Positions 1-10,360 of a stretch of DNA of 64,000 bases are shown piece by piece. The notes beneath the pieces are model-generated. The model made no database searches, was not told where the DNA came from, and saw only the letters and a program-made list of their open reading frames with translations. Source of the DNA: Ascarosepion bandense (lineage: Eukaryota; Mollusca; Cephalopoda; Sepiida; Sepiidae); contig JBBBDQ010001122.1 in NCBI GenBank assembly GCA_037127315.1, positions 8,080,001 to 8,144,000 on the forward strand, written 5' to 3'. Numbering within the stretch: position 1 is the first letter of the stretch; each line of letters begins with the position of its first letter. Position numbers and translations under genes: made by a program.

Positions 1-45
1 TTATTATTATTATTATTTGTTGTTGCTGTTGTTATTATTGTAGAA
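1..45. repeat. (TTA)n / (TTG)n trinucleotide tract
   Basis: Imperfect trinucleotide run of tta, ttg and ctg units at the window edge. It may continue to the left. Confidence 0.8.
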
Positions 46-1130
46 CACGGAACTATATATTTTACGATGGGCAGAGGTACTAATTCAAGTGTTTGCAGTC
101 GTGAATAGAATCTTTAGAAAGATTATTTAATTTAACAAATATAAGAGAAACATTTGAGGGTCTGTTGTTATCTCTTTTTTTTTCCCTTTCTTTTCTTTCA
201 CTCTCCTTTTTAATTTTCACTTTATGGTTGCTCTTTTCTTTCCCTTTTCGTTAAATACCCTCTTCTTTCACTTCGGATAGAGAGACTAGATAAGGAAAGC
301 GAGGGAGAAACAAAAATTGTTTGCTTAGTTCCAAATCATTCTTTCTTTCTTTCTATTAGTTGCAGGTTTTAGTGTTACAGATGACAATTTACCGTCACTT
401 TTGAGACCTGACAAATGCCGCCAGGACTTGTAAAATTCCTTCTTTTTCAAGCGAATTCGAACAATAATGATGTAAAAAAACAAAACAAAAAAAAAACCCC
501 AAAAAAGACAGAGATAGAGAAAATAAAATAAAACGCCTCTCATCTACTGACGCCGGCTTCAACGGAGATTCATTGATGGTAGCCACTCCAATTGACAAGA
601 TTAGCTTCCACTGCCACTACAGTTATTACGATTACTACTACTTGTTTGTATGGTGCACAATTATGATGACTATTTGAAGGTTTCTTACTCTCGGCATCAA
701 CACGGCAAATACTACGACTGCTTCTTGACGGCTAGTGGTGGTAGAAAGTGGTAGTAGAAGCAACGGTATTCATTGTCATGAACAATATCTCCTGTTTTCA
801 GACTGAAAATATTCTTACGGCCGAGAAGACGACAATCGTCTGGGCACGAATGTTTACAACCCTGACAGTAAAAAAAAAAACTACAAAAAACAAACAAACA
901 AAAAACTAGTATTTATTTACCATGCTCTCAGACTGATAAAACTACTGGTGAATAGCGCCCATTTTTCGAGACACATGACTAGGTCGTCAATCCACTTTGG
1001 GGAAGGAAACTTACAAATACGTTGAGAATTCTAAAAACTATGTCTAGATTTAAATTTATGATTTTTTTTTAATGCTTTCAAATTTGTATTTCTCCATTTT
1101 TGCTTTCGACCTTACATTTTCTTTATAATT
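46..1130. other. AT-rich intergenic DNA, nothing recognised
   Basis: No retrotransposon, transposase or RNA signature was seen on either strand. The open frames here are short, low-complexity (phenylalanine and leucine runs from T-rich DNA) and lack any family motif. Poly-pyrimidine stretches occur near 170-250. Confidence 0.5.
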
Positions 1131-1765
1131 TAATATTTTTTTCTTTCTTTCTAATACTCATTATGATTAATACTTTTTCTTTTTTCTTAAAAAATATCGT
1201 TCCTTCTTTCTTTCTTTTTTTTCTTTAATATAGCACTCTTAACATAAAACACTTTTTTCTTTTTTCTTCTTTCTTTCTAATTAGATTTCTTCCCTTTCAC
1301 TTTTTTCTTTCTTACTGAACTTTTTCTTTTCTTTTTCTTTTTTCATTATTTCTATTATTTCTTGAAGACTTTACTTTCTTTCTTTTTTTGCTATATTTCG
1401 TATAAAGAATATCCTTTCTTTCTCATTCAAGACCTTTCTTTCTTTTTTCTCTCTATATTTCGTATAGAATATCCTTTCTTTCTTATTGAAAATCTTTCTT
1501 TCCTTCTTTCTTTCTATTTTTTGTATAAAATATCCTTTCTTTCTTATTCAAAATCTTTCTTTCTTTATTTTTTCTTCTTTCTAATATCTCTTGAATACTT
1601 TTCTTTCTTTTTATATTGAGTATCCTTCTTTATTCCATTTTCGCTCTTGTGGTCTTTCTTTCTTTCTTTCTTTCTTTCTGATTGAACATTTTTCCTTTCT
1701 TTCTTTTAATTCATTCTTTCCTTCTTTCTTATAGAAGATCTTTCTCTCTTTTTATTCTGTAGCAT
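1131..1765. repeat. (CTTT)n-type pyrimidine-rich low-complexity region
   Basis: About 600 bases almost wholly of T and C on the plus strand, dominated by ttct/tttc units with a looser periodicity (tatcctttctttctta recurs at about 60-base spacing between 1400 and 1560). The Phe/Ser-rich frame across it is a composition artefact. Confidence 0.8.
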
Positions 1766-2034
1766 TTTTTACACGCGACCATATTTTCCCTGATAAAACC
1801 GCTTTAGCATTTGCATCACGAGGGACAAATATATCAAATCTCTGCCGCTTTTAATTTTGACATTTTCCCGAAATGCATCATTATGGTCATCATGTGGTCA
1901 CTATCACTTCTTTACAAGCATATTTCCACTACAAACATTTGAGAAAAGACATTTAACGAGGATTACTAAAATGTTCTTGGACCGAGCCATTGACCAAACA
2001 CCAAATCTTTGTTTCTTTTTTTTTTTTTTAGGTA
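1766..2034. other. No recognisable feature
   Basis: AT-rich sequence between the pyrimidine-rich tract and repeat R1. Nothing supported. Confidence 0.4.
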
Positions 2035-2580
2035 ACTTGTCTGCACTCTTTTTTGAGTTTGAGTTTTGTTTAACGGCATATCAACACCTCTATGGGTTAT
2101 TTAATACCAAAAAGGTGGGGTTTTAAAATATTTTTTGAATGTTCGGTTATAGTGAAATGGTTGATTTAGTTAGATTTTAATGGAAATATTTTGTTTTTAT
2201 TCTTTTTTATTTTAGAAAACTGAAAATGTCTTCTAATTTTGTATTCAAAATGTTTTGCTGAGAATATTTTTCCTTCAAAAATCTGTTATGGTAATAATTT
2301 TTTTATTAAAAATGTATTGTTGGTAATATTTTTCATTCAAAATGTATATTTATTTTTATAAAGGTCTATTTTTATGTATATATTTTTATAAAAGTGTATT
2401 TTTATACTTTCATAGTGTTTCGACCCCAGTTGGGGGAGGTAACTATTTACCCATAGCTGGGACCCTAACAAGTACTACCACTCCTGGTCAGGGTGGACCT
2501 GAGAACAACAGCAATTAAGAGGTGGTTCCATGTTCTTCACAACCTCCCTATCAGAGGCCTTGCTGCCAGATGCAGTTTAT
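2035..2580 (+). repeat. Dispersed repeat R1, left arm
   Basis: This segment matches, in reverse complement, the region 9020-9470. Shared landmarks include the run around 2060-2110 (gtttaacggcatatcaacac), an AT-rich middle around 2190-2250 (gaaaatgtcttctaattttg) and the block 2490-2560 (caattaagaggtggttcca). Similarity weakens in the AT-rich middle. No coding potential is visible. The family is unknown to me. It could be part of an ancient transposon whose internal portion is lost. Confidence 0.7.
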
Positions 2581-2664
2581 TATCATGCCCAGCTGCACTC
2601 CATTGTACTGTAAAAAATATGACTGCCATTAAATATCTCATTCTGCAATGTGATCGAAACAGAC

Positions 2665-3168
2665 TTAGCAGCTCGGCTGCAGTCGCTCTCTCACCGGCGT
2701 GACGTGGCTTTCCTGTGCCTCTTCTATAAACACTTTCACAACTTCTGCTCCAATGATCACTGGTTCTCCCTAGGTATGAATTTACACGAGCTACTAGATT
2801 AGCAACTAGGTCCCACCATTTTACAGTGAAACTGATAAAATGTAACCGCAATTTCTACTCTAACAACTTCTTTTCAAGCACTTCCCACCTATGGAATTCC
2901 CTTTCATATACTTGCTTCCCCGACAGCTACAATCCCCAGGAGTTTAAATATAATGTCAATAGACATCTCTTATCGCACTAACTCGCTTCCATTCTCACAA
3001 GCTCTTTTTCCATCTACTCCACCCACATCCTCGGTATCCTCATCCGTCTATTACCCTCCTCCTGACATTTACTATAACTAACCCCTCTTTCTCATCACTT
3101 TCCCCTATATAACCCCCTGCGCAACAGTGGCAGTAGAATGCATTGTTTGGGGTGAGATGATAAAAAAA
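2665..3168 (+). mobile_element. LINE-A 3' end fragment (5'-truncated non-LTR retrotransposon)
   Basis: Decayed C-terminal reverse-transcriptase-ORF sequence followed by the 3' untranslated tail. Translation with frame changes shows blocks shared with the other LINE-A copies: a LAARLQ.L.HRR-like block, LCLFYKHFHNFCS, then the TYGIPF/ILASPTATI region. The element ends near 3150-3168 with ggggtgagatgataaaaa, its characteristic terminus. The 3' UTR segment 3077-3121 is important: it contains ctctttctcatcactttccc, the core of the 39-bp satellite that fills 44.7-64 kb, here as a single unexpanded unit. Confidence 0.85.
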
Positions 3169-3173
3169 AACTT

Positions 3174-3463
3174 CAGTTAGTTAAGTGCGAAACGTGATCC
3201 ACGCTTGGGCGATCATGTCTCTTTCGATACATGACTGATTAGGCAGAATATATTTTCGTAGTAGGTTGCCGTTTCTTTTTTAAGGTATACTGATTACCAA
3301 CCAAGTCTATACAACCCAATCTGTTCTGTTAGTCAGCCCATAGCTGATGGATTTATACCTTTTCCAGGAATATTTGCGCGTAAGTGAATGCAATGAACCC
3401 GACTAGAATTCAACTTCGACTCTCCGACCTTCGTGGCGATATCTATTACACCACAATGCCCCA
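3174..3463 (-). mobile_element. tRNA-derived SINE (octopus OR-like), minus orientation
   Basis: One of at least ten related copies in the window (here called OR-like SINE). Read on the minus strand it starts with a tRNA-like head near 3463 (box B is decayed here), passes through the body landmark cacttacgcgcaaatanncc and ends with the tail complementary to cagttaagtgccatacgtga. Cephalopod tRNA-derived SINEs (OK, OR1, OR2) are known from octopus. Assignment to OR is by resemblance only. It is directly head-to-head with the next copy. Confidence 0.75.
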
Positions 3464-3760
3464 TCTTATATCATTGTAGTCCGGTGGATATCGTCTCGGA
3501 ACATCGAAACCGGGTTGCCAAGTTAAATTCCTTGCATTCACTTACGCGCAAATACCCCTGGGAAATGTGTTGATCTGTCTTTTCCTTAAACCTATGGGTT
3601 AAATAACAGGACAGATTGAGTTCTTTGGCCTTGGCTGACAACTAGTCTACTGCATAAAGTAATATCAATCAAAAGCGGGATAATCTTCTACCCTGTCAGT
3701 GATGTCTCTTTGGAGACATGATCACCCAAGCGCGTATCACTTATGGCACTTAAATAGTCT
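3464..3760 (+). mobile_element. OR-like tRNA-derived SINE, plus orientation
   Basis: The tRNA-like head begins near 3475 (gtccggtggatatcgtctcg), followed by the body landmark cacttacgcgcaaatacccc at 3539-3558 and the tail with gagacatgatcacccaagcg near 3714-3733. It is inverted relative to the adjacent copy at 3174-3463, with essentially no spacer. Confidence 0.75.
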
Positions 3761-3857
3761 TATTCGATCAGGCATGAATTATTCTCAACCTTTGAAACTA
3801 TATTTCTTTAGTTCATTTACAATTTATCTACACACATGCACACACTAAAACAGCCCA

Positions 3858-3859
3858 CA

Positions 3860-3927
<68 letters not shown>
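3858..3927. repeat. (CTAT)n followed by (TA)n microsatellite
   Basis: About eight ctat units run straight into about 18 ta units. Confidence 0.95.
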
Positions 3928-3931
<4 letters not shown>

Positions 3932-4067
3932 TCATACATATTAAAGTGGATACTTCGTATTTGAAATAGACGAAGCGTGTTAATTTATTAAATAGGGTGT
4001 ATTTCGTCTATCAGCATGCGCATTCGAGAAATATTCATATACATGCATACACATAAAACACACGCAC

Positions 4068-4070
<3 letters not shown>

Positions 4071-4117
<47 letters not shown>
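4071..4117. repeat. (TA)n microsatellite at a LINE tail
   Basis: About 23 ta units immediately beyond the 3' terminus of the minus-strand LINE-A copy. The microsatellite could have been seeded by the element's A/T-rich tail. Confidence 0.9.
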
Positions 4118-4119
<2 letters not shown>

Positions 4120-4191
4120 GTTTCACCCCGAGCAAGGCGGAAATGCCACTGATGTGCGGGGGGGGGGGTTACATAACTGAAAGAAGATTAA

Positions 4192-6075
4192 TTAGAAGAG
4201 AGAGAAGAGGAGTACATACCAATTAGAAAGAAGCAATAGAAAGATGAGAATGCAGGTGTGTTGACAGTTTAAAGGGTGGGGAGAAAGGGAAGGATATACG
4301 GGGTAGGGTCGAGTGGTTAGTAGATGAGTATTGACATTGCATTTAAATTTCTGGAGGTTGTAGCCGTCAGGAAAGCAAGAATAAGGGAGCGAGTTCCACA
4401 AGCGGGAAGTGCGAGAGAAGAAGCTGCAGGCGTAGAATTGTCGTCTGCATTTGGCTAACCTAACTGTGAATGGGTGGAACCCAGTTGCCAGTCTGGTTGC
4501 ACGAGTAAACACCTGTTGAGGAGGCAGCGACTTGAGTTCGTCTGAGCAGAAGCCATGAAAGTATTTATAGAACAGACAAAGGTAGGCCACATTTCGTCGG
4601 TGGGGTAGTGGCTGTAGTCGAGCCGCCAAGTCAGCACCTATCACGTTACTGACTCTCCTTTGGAACCTGTCGAGGACACTGAGGTGAACGGCAGGGGCGC
4701 CTGACCATAAATGGCAGAAGTACTCCATGCACGGTTGAATGGTAGACTTGTATATATGCAGGATGGATTCAGGTCGAAAAAACATCCTGGATCGACACAG
4801 TGACCCAACCTTCTTAGCAGTGGATTTAGCTATGGATTCGATGTAGCGGTTCCATTTGAGATTAGAAGAGAGGGTAAGGCCGATGAGGCGCAGTGTATTG
4901 CACTCAGGGAGGGTCGCTTGGTCCATGCTTATGGAAGGCAGGAGAGGTTGCCTGAGATGGTTGACAGACAACAGCTTGGTTTTAGACGCATTGAAATTGA
5001 CAAGCCGCTTCTTGCCCCAATTCATCACAGAGTGTAGATCCCGTTCAAGGTCAGCAGCGAGATGGTCTGTCCACCACGCCAGTTTTCTTAGTGATGCGGG
5101 AGTATATTGTGGTGTCATCTGCGTAGATGCCTACTGGGGACTTGATCTCATCTGGGAGGTCGTTGATGAAAATAAGGAAGAGCGTCGAGCCCAGGATAGA
5201 GCCCTGGGGGACATCGGCATTCGTGCTGTAGGATAAAGAGGCATGCCCATTCAAAACGACCTTCATTTTGCGGTTGTTTAAGAAAGATTGGATTAGGTTA
5301 AGCAGGCGTCCGGTAATGCCGTAACCCCGTAGATTGCAAAGAAGGCCAGAGTGCTAGACCCTGTCAAAAGCCTTGGAGATGTCCAGAGCAACAGCACGAG
5401 CCTCGCCTGACTCATCGAGGGTCTGGAGCATGTACTCCGTAACGGTTGTTAGCATATCGGCAGTGGACCTGGCAAAGCGGAAGCCATATTGCCTGACAGA
5501 GAAGAGTTTGTGAGCAGTAAGATGTTGAACTATTTCAGCCTCGAACACTTTCCCGAATATCGTAGAAGACTGATAGGGCGATAGTTGGATGGGTCCGAGG
5601 GTTCACCACAATTCTTAAATACAGGAACGACTGAAGAGAACTTTCAGCATGCAGGAAAACAGGAGGCAGACAGGCAGTAGTTAAACAGTTTAGAGAGGAC
5701 AGGGGAGAGTTCAGGAGCGCACCTCTTAAGGACTATCACCGGGATTCCGTCGTCACCGCTCGCCTTATGGGGGTTAAGTTTTGAAATTACTCGGGATACT
5801 ACCTTCGGGGTAATATATACGTCGTGTAGTTTGGCCTCAGTTCTAATGGAGAAGTCGGGTGAGCATATTCCAGATGAGTCAAATGTGAAGTTGGATGAGA
5901 ATCTGCGGGCAAAGCACTCAGCTTTGTCCGCAGATGATGTGAGAACAGCAAATTCATGGATTAAATGAGGTCTAGAGGATTTGCAGTTCTTCAGCACCCG
6001 TTTGCATATCCGCCAATAGTCCTTGGAGGCGTACTTGCGGTCAGCTATGCGCTGTCGCATTCTCTCAGCGAACAA
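4192..6075 (-). pseudogene. LINE-A reverse transcriptase, frameshifted
   Basis: Reverse transcriptase that would copy the element's RNA by target-primed reverse transcription. Recognisable blocks in order: NPHKASGDDGIPVIVLK (RT block 1 region), YGFRFARSTADML, ALDISKAFDRV (block A with catalytic Asp), PQGSILGSTLFLIFINDLP (block B), GIYADDTTIYS (catalytic YADD, intact in this copy), LVNFNASKTKLLSVNH, then FQRRVSNVIGADLAARLQ and the C-terminal TRATRLATGFHPFTVRLAK. The blocks lie in different frames (6075-5644, 5548-5354, 5266-5051, 5118-4192), which shows several frameshifts and stops. The intact YADD says the catalytic core decayed later than the frame. Confidence 0.88.
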
Positions 6076-6377
6076 CCGTTTGGCGTCATTCAGGATTCTC
6101 TTGCACTCATTGTGAATAGGCGCCTATTGTGATCAGATGACTGTCTCCGGAATAGATGGAAGTAATGGGTCCTGTGGGCAATGGCGGCCGAACAGACAGG
6201 AGAAAACCACAGTGAGGAATGAGGTTTTAGGCAATACTTCCTGGCGGGTATGAAAGCATCAATGTCAGCTTTCACCCATGACGAGACCTCAGAGGCACAG
6301 TCATCAACTGGGAGATCGAACACTTTTCCCCAAGGGACGTCGCAGAGGAAATCGCAGAATGCATCCCAGTCAGCTTT

Positions 6378-6629
6378 TTAGTAGCGGGAGGAGGTCCTGT
6401 AGGTAGGAGGCTGCTGGGGAGAGTGAGAGTGGAAAGAAATACTGAGAGAGACAACAGCGTGGTCGGAGTTGCCGAGCCGGCAAAGCTGCGAGACATGACA
6501 GGCGTCAGGTGCAGAGGTAAAATATATATCTAGTAGTGAGGAGTGTCCAGAGGGAGTGCTTGGGTAGCGAGTGGGGAAGTCCACCACTTGCGTAAATATA
6601 TCAGAGGTAGAATCGCCGACTGATGCCAA
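6378..6629 (-). pseudogene. LINE-A endonuclease C-terminal fragment
   Basis: An 83-residue frame with LLDIYFTSAPDACHVSQL followed by LGNSDHAVVSLSISF. This is the end of an APE-type retrotransposon endonuclease: the SDH motif carries the catalytic His pair typical of the fold. The N-terminal two thirds of the domain is missing because the copy is 5'-truncated at about 6630. Frames overlapping at 6272-6496 and 6090-6323 continue the linker after frameshifts. Confidence 0.8.
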
Positions 6630-6800
6630 TTCAGTCGGGTTTCACCTCTGGGTAAAAGCAATCGGATGTCTAACCGTACTGATGAGCTATGATACAGCGA
6701 AACAGATCTGTCATCAGTACGGTTAGACTCTGATTGCTTTTAACCTAGGATTGAAATCCGACCGAAGTGGCGTCAGTCGGCGATTCTACCTCTGGGCTAT
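6610..6800. repeat. Inverted dimer of a tRNA-headed SINE
   Basis: Two half-copies of one SINE face each other. Arm one (about 6612-6709, plus) carries atcgccgactgatgcc, gtaaaagcaatcggatgtct and a tail with gatacagcgaaacag. Arm two (about 6707-6800) is its reverse complement, with tagcccagaggtag (box A-like) and gatttcaatcctagg (box B-like) on the minus strand. The same SINE is present singly at 11380-11510. The dimer can fold into a long hairpin. Confidence 0.75.
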
Positions 6801-7044
6801 GGGCGACCGGTAGAAGAAGGCAGACTCTTTAGCATGTATATTATCATAATACACGTCCAATAGCCGGAGTGCCCTAATTCATTAGTGAATGAGCGATGCG
6901 TATATATATATAAGTAGAGACTGAGGTCAATCGGTGTTGACCTCAATGTTCATTTTTATATTTACATACGATTATCATATTTGCATATGATATTGAGCAA
7001 TTTAACCCATAAATATATCTTTAAACTATATATATATATGCATA
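6801..7044. other. No gene; short (TA)n tract and small hairpin
   Basis: Contains a short ta tract at 6901-6912 and a perfect 9-bp stem (tgaggtcaa/ttgacctca, 6922-6945). Nothing else recognised. Confidence 0.5.
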
Positions 7045-8588
7045 CAGTAACGAGCATAAAGATCAGGACGATGTTAAGAATAAGTTTAAACGTGAAATAA
7101 CTTTTTATTTTAAAGCTTCATGGAACGTTTTATCAAAGAAAAATAAGAAAATAAAGGTAAATTATATAATACCCAAAATATAAAGCTCAATGAACTTATT
7201 TTCATAAATGTAAAAGAATAATTATATAATATTCGAAAAAATAAATGATCAAAAACATCAGAACGATTAACTGTTATAATGGTTACATCACATCCAAGTG
7301 AAAATAGCGTTCATAATTCATTAGTAATTGATGTGAAAAACCTTTACTTTCAATAACAGCTTGACATCTTTTGCTACATGAGTGAATTAATGTCTTGCAT
7401 TCATTAACGGATATTTTCTCCCATTCTCCTTTCAAATTAGTCCATAGTTCTTCAACGTTTGTGGGATTCTTTTCCTTAGCTCTTTTATTTAGTAACTTCC
7501 AAACATTCTTAATAGGATTCATGTCTGGGCTTTGAGCAGGCCTCTCCATAACAATAACATCCTCCTCAGAAAGAAATGTCTTAGCAGACTTAGACGGTAT
7601 CATGCATAACTACAGTTGGTTGATAAATTGCAGTTCTCAAATTAGGTACATGTTTCTTTAATATCTCTTTGTATACAGTTGCGTTAATTTTACCGTGTAG
7701 CCTAACAAGAGGTCCCGTACCCTCAGTTGAAATCATGCCAAACACTATCACACTGAGGCAAATATCGTTCCTTTGGACTGCGTCGAACGAACCTTTTTCC
7801 GTCACAACCGAACAGGTTAAACTGACTCATCGCTGAAATGAACACAATCTTACTGTTCTTCTGTTCGTATGAGGTGTTCAGTGGCAAATTTCAATCGGCT
7901 CATTTGATTCTTTTTAGAAATGTAAGGCTTCGTAGAGGCTACTCGACTGTTAAATTTAATTCAATAAGTCTTTGGGAAATAGTGTGCCTTGATATTTTAA
8001 TTCCAATGTTAGCATTAGTTCTTTATTTATTCTATACCAATGCATCTGTCTTCCCCTGCAGTACTTTTCCTAGGCCTGTCAGGCGGTTTCTTAGCTTCAC
8101 ATGATCCAATTTCCTCATGTTTTCTTAAAATACTATGAATAACACTTTTAGATTTCCCCAAACTTCTTAAAATATCCCCAATCGAGAGTTTATCTTCATT
8201 ACATAACTTGACTATCAGTTTTTTAAGTTCCAATGACGTCACAAATGTTTTCGCCATGTTTCCAATACAAGAGCCGGTGTAATTTAGTAAAATATCCGAT
8301 TTTATATTCTTACCCGAAAAAAAAAAAACTTTCAATAATGCAAAATAATTATTAAATTTTATGGATTTATTTAATCGTTCTGATGTTTTTGATCATCTAT
8401 TTTTTCGAATGTTATATAATTATTCTTATAACTTTTTCAAAATAAGTTTATTGAAATTTATATTTTGGAATTATATAATTTACTTTTGTATCATCTTTTT
8501 CTTGTTAAAATGTTTTTTGAATTTTAAAAATAAAAAAAGTATTTCATATTTAGACTTTTTCTTAACATTGTTCTGATCTTTATCCTCG

Positions 8589-8594
<6 letters not shown>
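7045..8594 (-). mobile_element. Tc1/mariner DNA transposon, complete ends, dead transposase
   Basis: A 1,550-bp element with imperfect terminal inverted repeats of roughly 35 bp. The left end starts cagtaacgagcataaagatc at 7045 and the right end, read on the minus strand from 8594, starts ctgtagcgaggataaagatc. Both ends are flanked by TA (7043-7044 and 8595-8596), the target duplication typical of Tc1/mariner. The transposase lies on the minus strand and is disrupted. Internal sequence near both ends is extremely AT-rich. Confidence 0.92.
7283..8257 (-). pseudogene. Tc1-type transposase, frameshifted and missing catalytic residues
   Basis: A cut-and-paste DDE transposase remnant. The start chosen is ATG at 8257, giving MAKTFVTSLELKKLIVKLCN and a paired helix-turn-helix region (LSIGDILRSLGKSKSVIHSI), then the GRPR-like linker (PPDRPRKST). 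The catalytic core is in other frames: an SDES motif near 7822-7834 carries the first Asp just before a frameshift. VFGMISTEGTGPLVRL follows at 7590-7805, and PAQSPDMNPIKNVWKLL at 7283-7603. The family has NPIEN at that last position, so the third acidic residue is now Lys. The usual QQDN around the second Asp is not recognisable. Non-functional. Confidence 0.9.

Positions 8595-8620
<26 letters not shown>
8595..8620. repeat. (TA)n microsatellite at a TA insertion site
   Basis: About 13 ta units directly at the right flank of the Tc1/mariner element. Confidence 0.9.
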
Positions 8621-9019
8621 GGTGCGATAGGTAAATTGTCACCATTCTATATTTTTAATTTTACCCATGCGAGTTTGTTTTTGATTTTCTCGAGTTCACA
8701 GTATAGGGTCAGTTGGGCACCGCTTGTTATAAAATAGCCAATATAACGCAAATTGCAAAGAACTTTTGAAAAGTTAGATGATTCTGACCATGATTAAGGT
8801 GTTGGGAGAGATCACTAGGTTTGACGACGTTATGCCTCATCTTCCTACAGGGCCTTAGACGCAACATGGGGGCGTCCATCAAGTGTCTTGAGGAAGTAGT
8901 GCTGCTCTAGATCAAGACGGTGGCTGCTAGAAGATCATGTGCTTGGTAACAGGACTCTACACCATGACACACATGCAGGAGAACACTGCTATAGCTCTTA
9001 AGCAATTTCTGGTTCTGGG
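8621..9019. other. Unassigned, possibly extension of R1
   Basis: No coding or RNA signature was recognised. The part next to 9020 may be a weakly conserved continuation of repeat R1. Confidence 0.35.
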
Positions 9020-9470
9020 TATGACGGTAAACTGCATCCGGCAGCAAGGCCTCTGATTGGGAGGTTGTGAGGAGCATGGAACCACCTCTTAATTGCTGTT
9101 GTTTTCAGGTTCATCTTGACCCGGAGTGATAGCACCTGGTAGGGTCCCAGCTATGGGAAAATAGTTAACCTGTCTCAAATTGGGGTGAAAAAATTATGAA
9201 AGTACAAAAATCGACTTTTATAGAAAAATATACATTTTTGAAGAAAAAATAAATTATTACCAGTGATACAATTTTGAATACAAAACTAGAAGACATTTTC
9301 AGTTTTCTAAAATAAAAAAAAATTTCATCAAAATCTGACTAAATCAGTTTTTTCAATATAACCGAACATTTAAAAAATAAATTAAAACCCTATATTTTTG
9401 GCATTAAATAACCCACAGAGGTGTTGATATGCCGTTAAACAAAACTCAAACTCAAACTCAGACAATTTCT
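9020..9470 (-). repeat. Dispersed repeat R1, right arm (inverted)
   Basis: Reverse-complement match to 2035-2580, with the shared blocks tggaaccacctcttaattg (9079-9097) and gtgttgatatgccgttaaac (9421-9440). It lies about 6.4 kb from its partner. Divergence between the arms is obvious by eye, so this inverted pair is old or consists of two independent insertions. Confidence 0.7.
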
Positions 9471-10065
9471 ATAACCACATCTCGTCTTACATCCGGTCAC
9501 GTAACTCTCCAGACTGCAAACTTTTTTATTATTATGTGTGGAGCGAAGTTAAGCGAAACAAACAAAACACTTTGTAACAGCAAAGATGAACTGAAGGTAA
9601 GGAGTATGACAGCATTCATCAACTTAAAAAGGAGACCGTCCAGAAGAGATACTGGAGACTCCAAAGTCGTCTGGATGCCCTGGGTTGAAGCTAATGACAA
9701 CTTTACTGAATACATATTCACTTTAGTATTTCAGTATATTTTTGGGTGATTTTGGTAAATATGTCTTTTAAAATGAAAATGCGATGTCAGTGTTATTTTC
9801 AGTTTTGAATACGTTAGTCGACAATTCATCCATTACATCCTGCATATATATAAACGTGATTAGAATTATACTCGTCTCCTAACCCTTCCTCAAAAACTAT
9901 CGAATGTAGGAAAAAAATGGTTATAAATAAAGAAAGAGCTTTGGGCATGAAAGTCAGTCAAAAGTGTTCGGACCCAAATCAGCACGAAGCCCAAAGGAAA
10001 AAAAAACCCGACACGCGTAACCATCTAACTAAAAGCGCTCAATACGAAGATAGAGCGAACTAAAT
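9471..10065. other. No recognisable feature
   Basis: Two overlapping open frames (plus 9429-9749, minus 9497-9721) have no recognisable domain. The plus frame starts inside repeat R1, which argues against a gene. Confidence 0.4.
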
Positions 10066-10192
10066 AGCACCTAATGAGCTAGACGAACCTCTCTGGGTTT
10101 CTCCTAAACAGATCGTCAGGGAAAGTAGCCAGCTGTCCCTGACGATCCGTTTAGCAGAAACCTAGATAGTTTCGCCTGGCTCATGAGGTGCT
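10066..10192. repeat. 127-bp near-perfect hairpin (MITE-like)
   Basis: Two arms of 57 bp (10066-10122 and 10136-10192) around a 13-base loop with a handful of mismatches. Outer ends are agcacctaatgagct / ggctcatgaggtgct and the inner stem is cgtcaggga/tccctgacg. It is flanked on the right by a ta tract. No internal gene. It could be a very short fold-back element or an inverted SINE dimer. Confidence 0.85.
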
Positions 10193-10360
10193 ATATATAT
10201 ATATATGTATCTCACAGTAAAATGAACCTTCAAATATTGGAGGCCATCTACATTAAATCAAAACAATCCACACTTAATAAAATTACATTTCAATCTGGTC
10301 ATAACACATTACATTATAGTTCTATTAACATTTCGGTCCTTCACGCAGTGTGACGTCATA

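Larger units (their letters stand above)
4120..6630 (-). mobile_element. LINE-A non-LTR retrotransposon, longest single copy, decayed
   Basis: A 2.5 kb 5'-truncated non-LTR retrotransposon. In minus-strand order it has the C-terminal part of an apurinic endonuclease domain (6629-6378), a linker, reverse-transcriptase blocks (6075-5051), a thumb/C-terminal region (5118-4192) and a 3' UTR ending next to ttgctcggggtgaaacaatt at about 4121-4140. The proteins resemble Jockey/CR1-type RTs (PQGSILG..LFLIFINDLP and YADD boxes). I give no firmer clade. It is broken into at least six frames, so it is not active. Its upstream end abuts the SINE inverted dimer at 6610-6800. Confidence 0.9.

Noticed and set aside
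1362..1619. Phe/Ser-rich 85-residue frame
   Set aside because: Produced by (CTTT)n low-complexity DNA.
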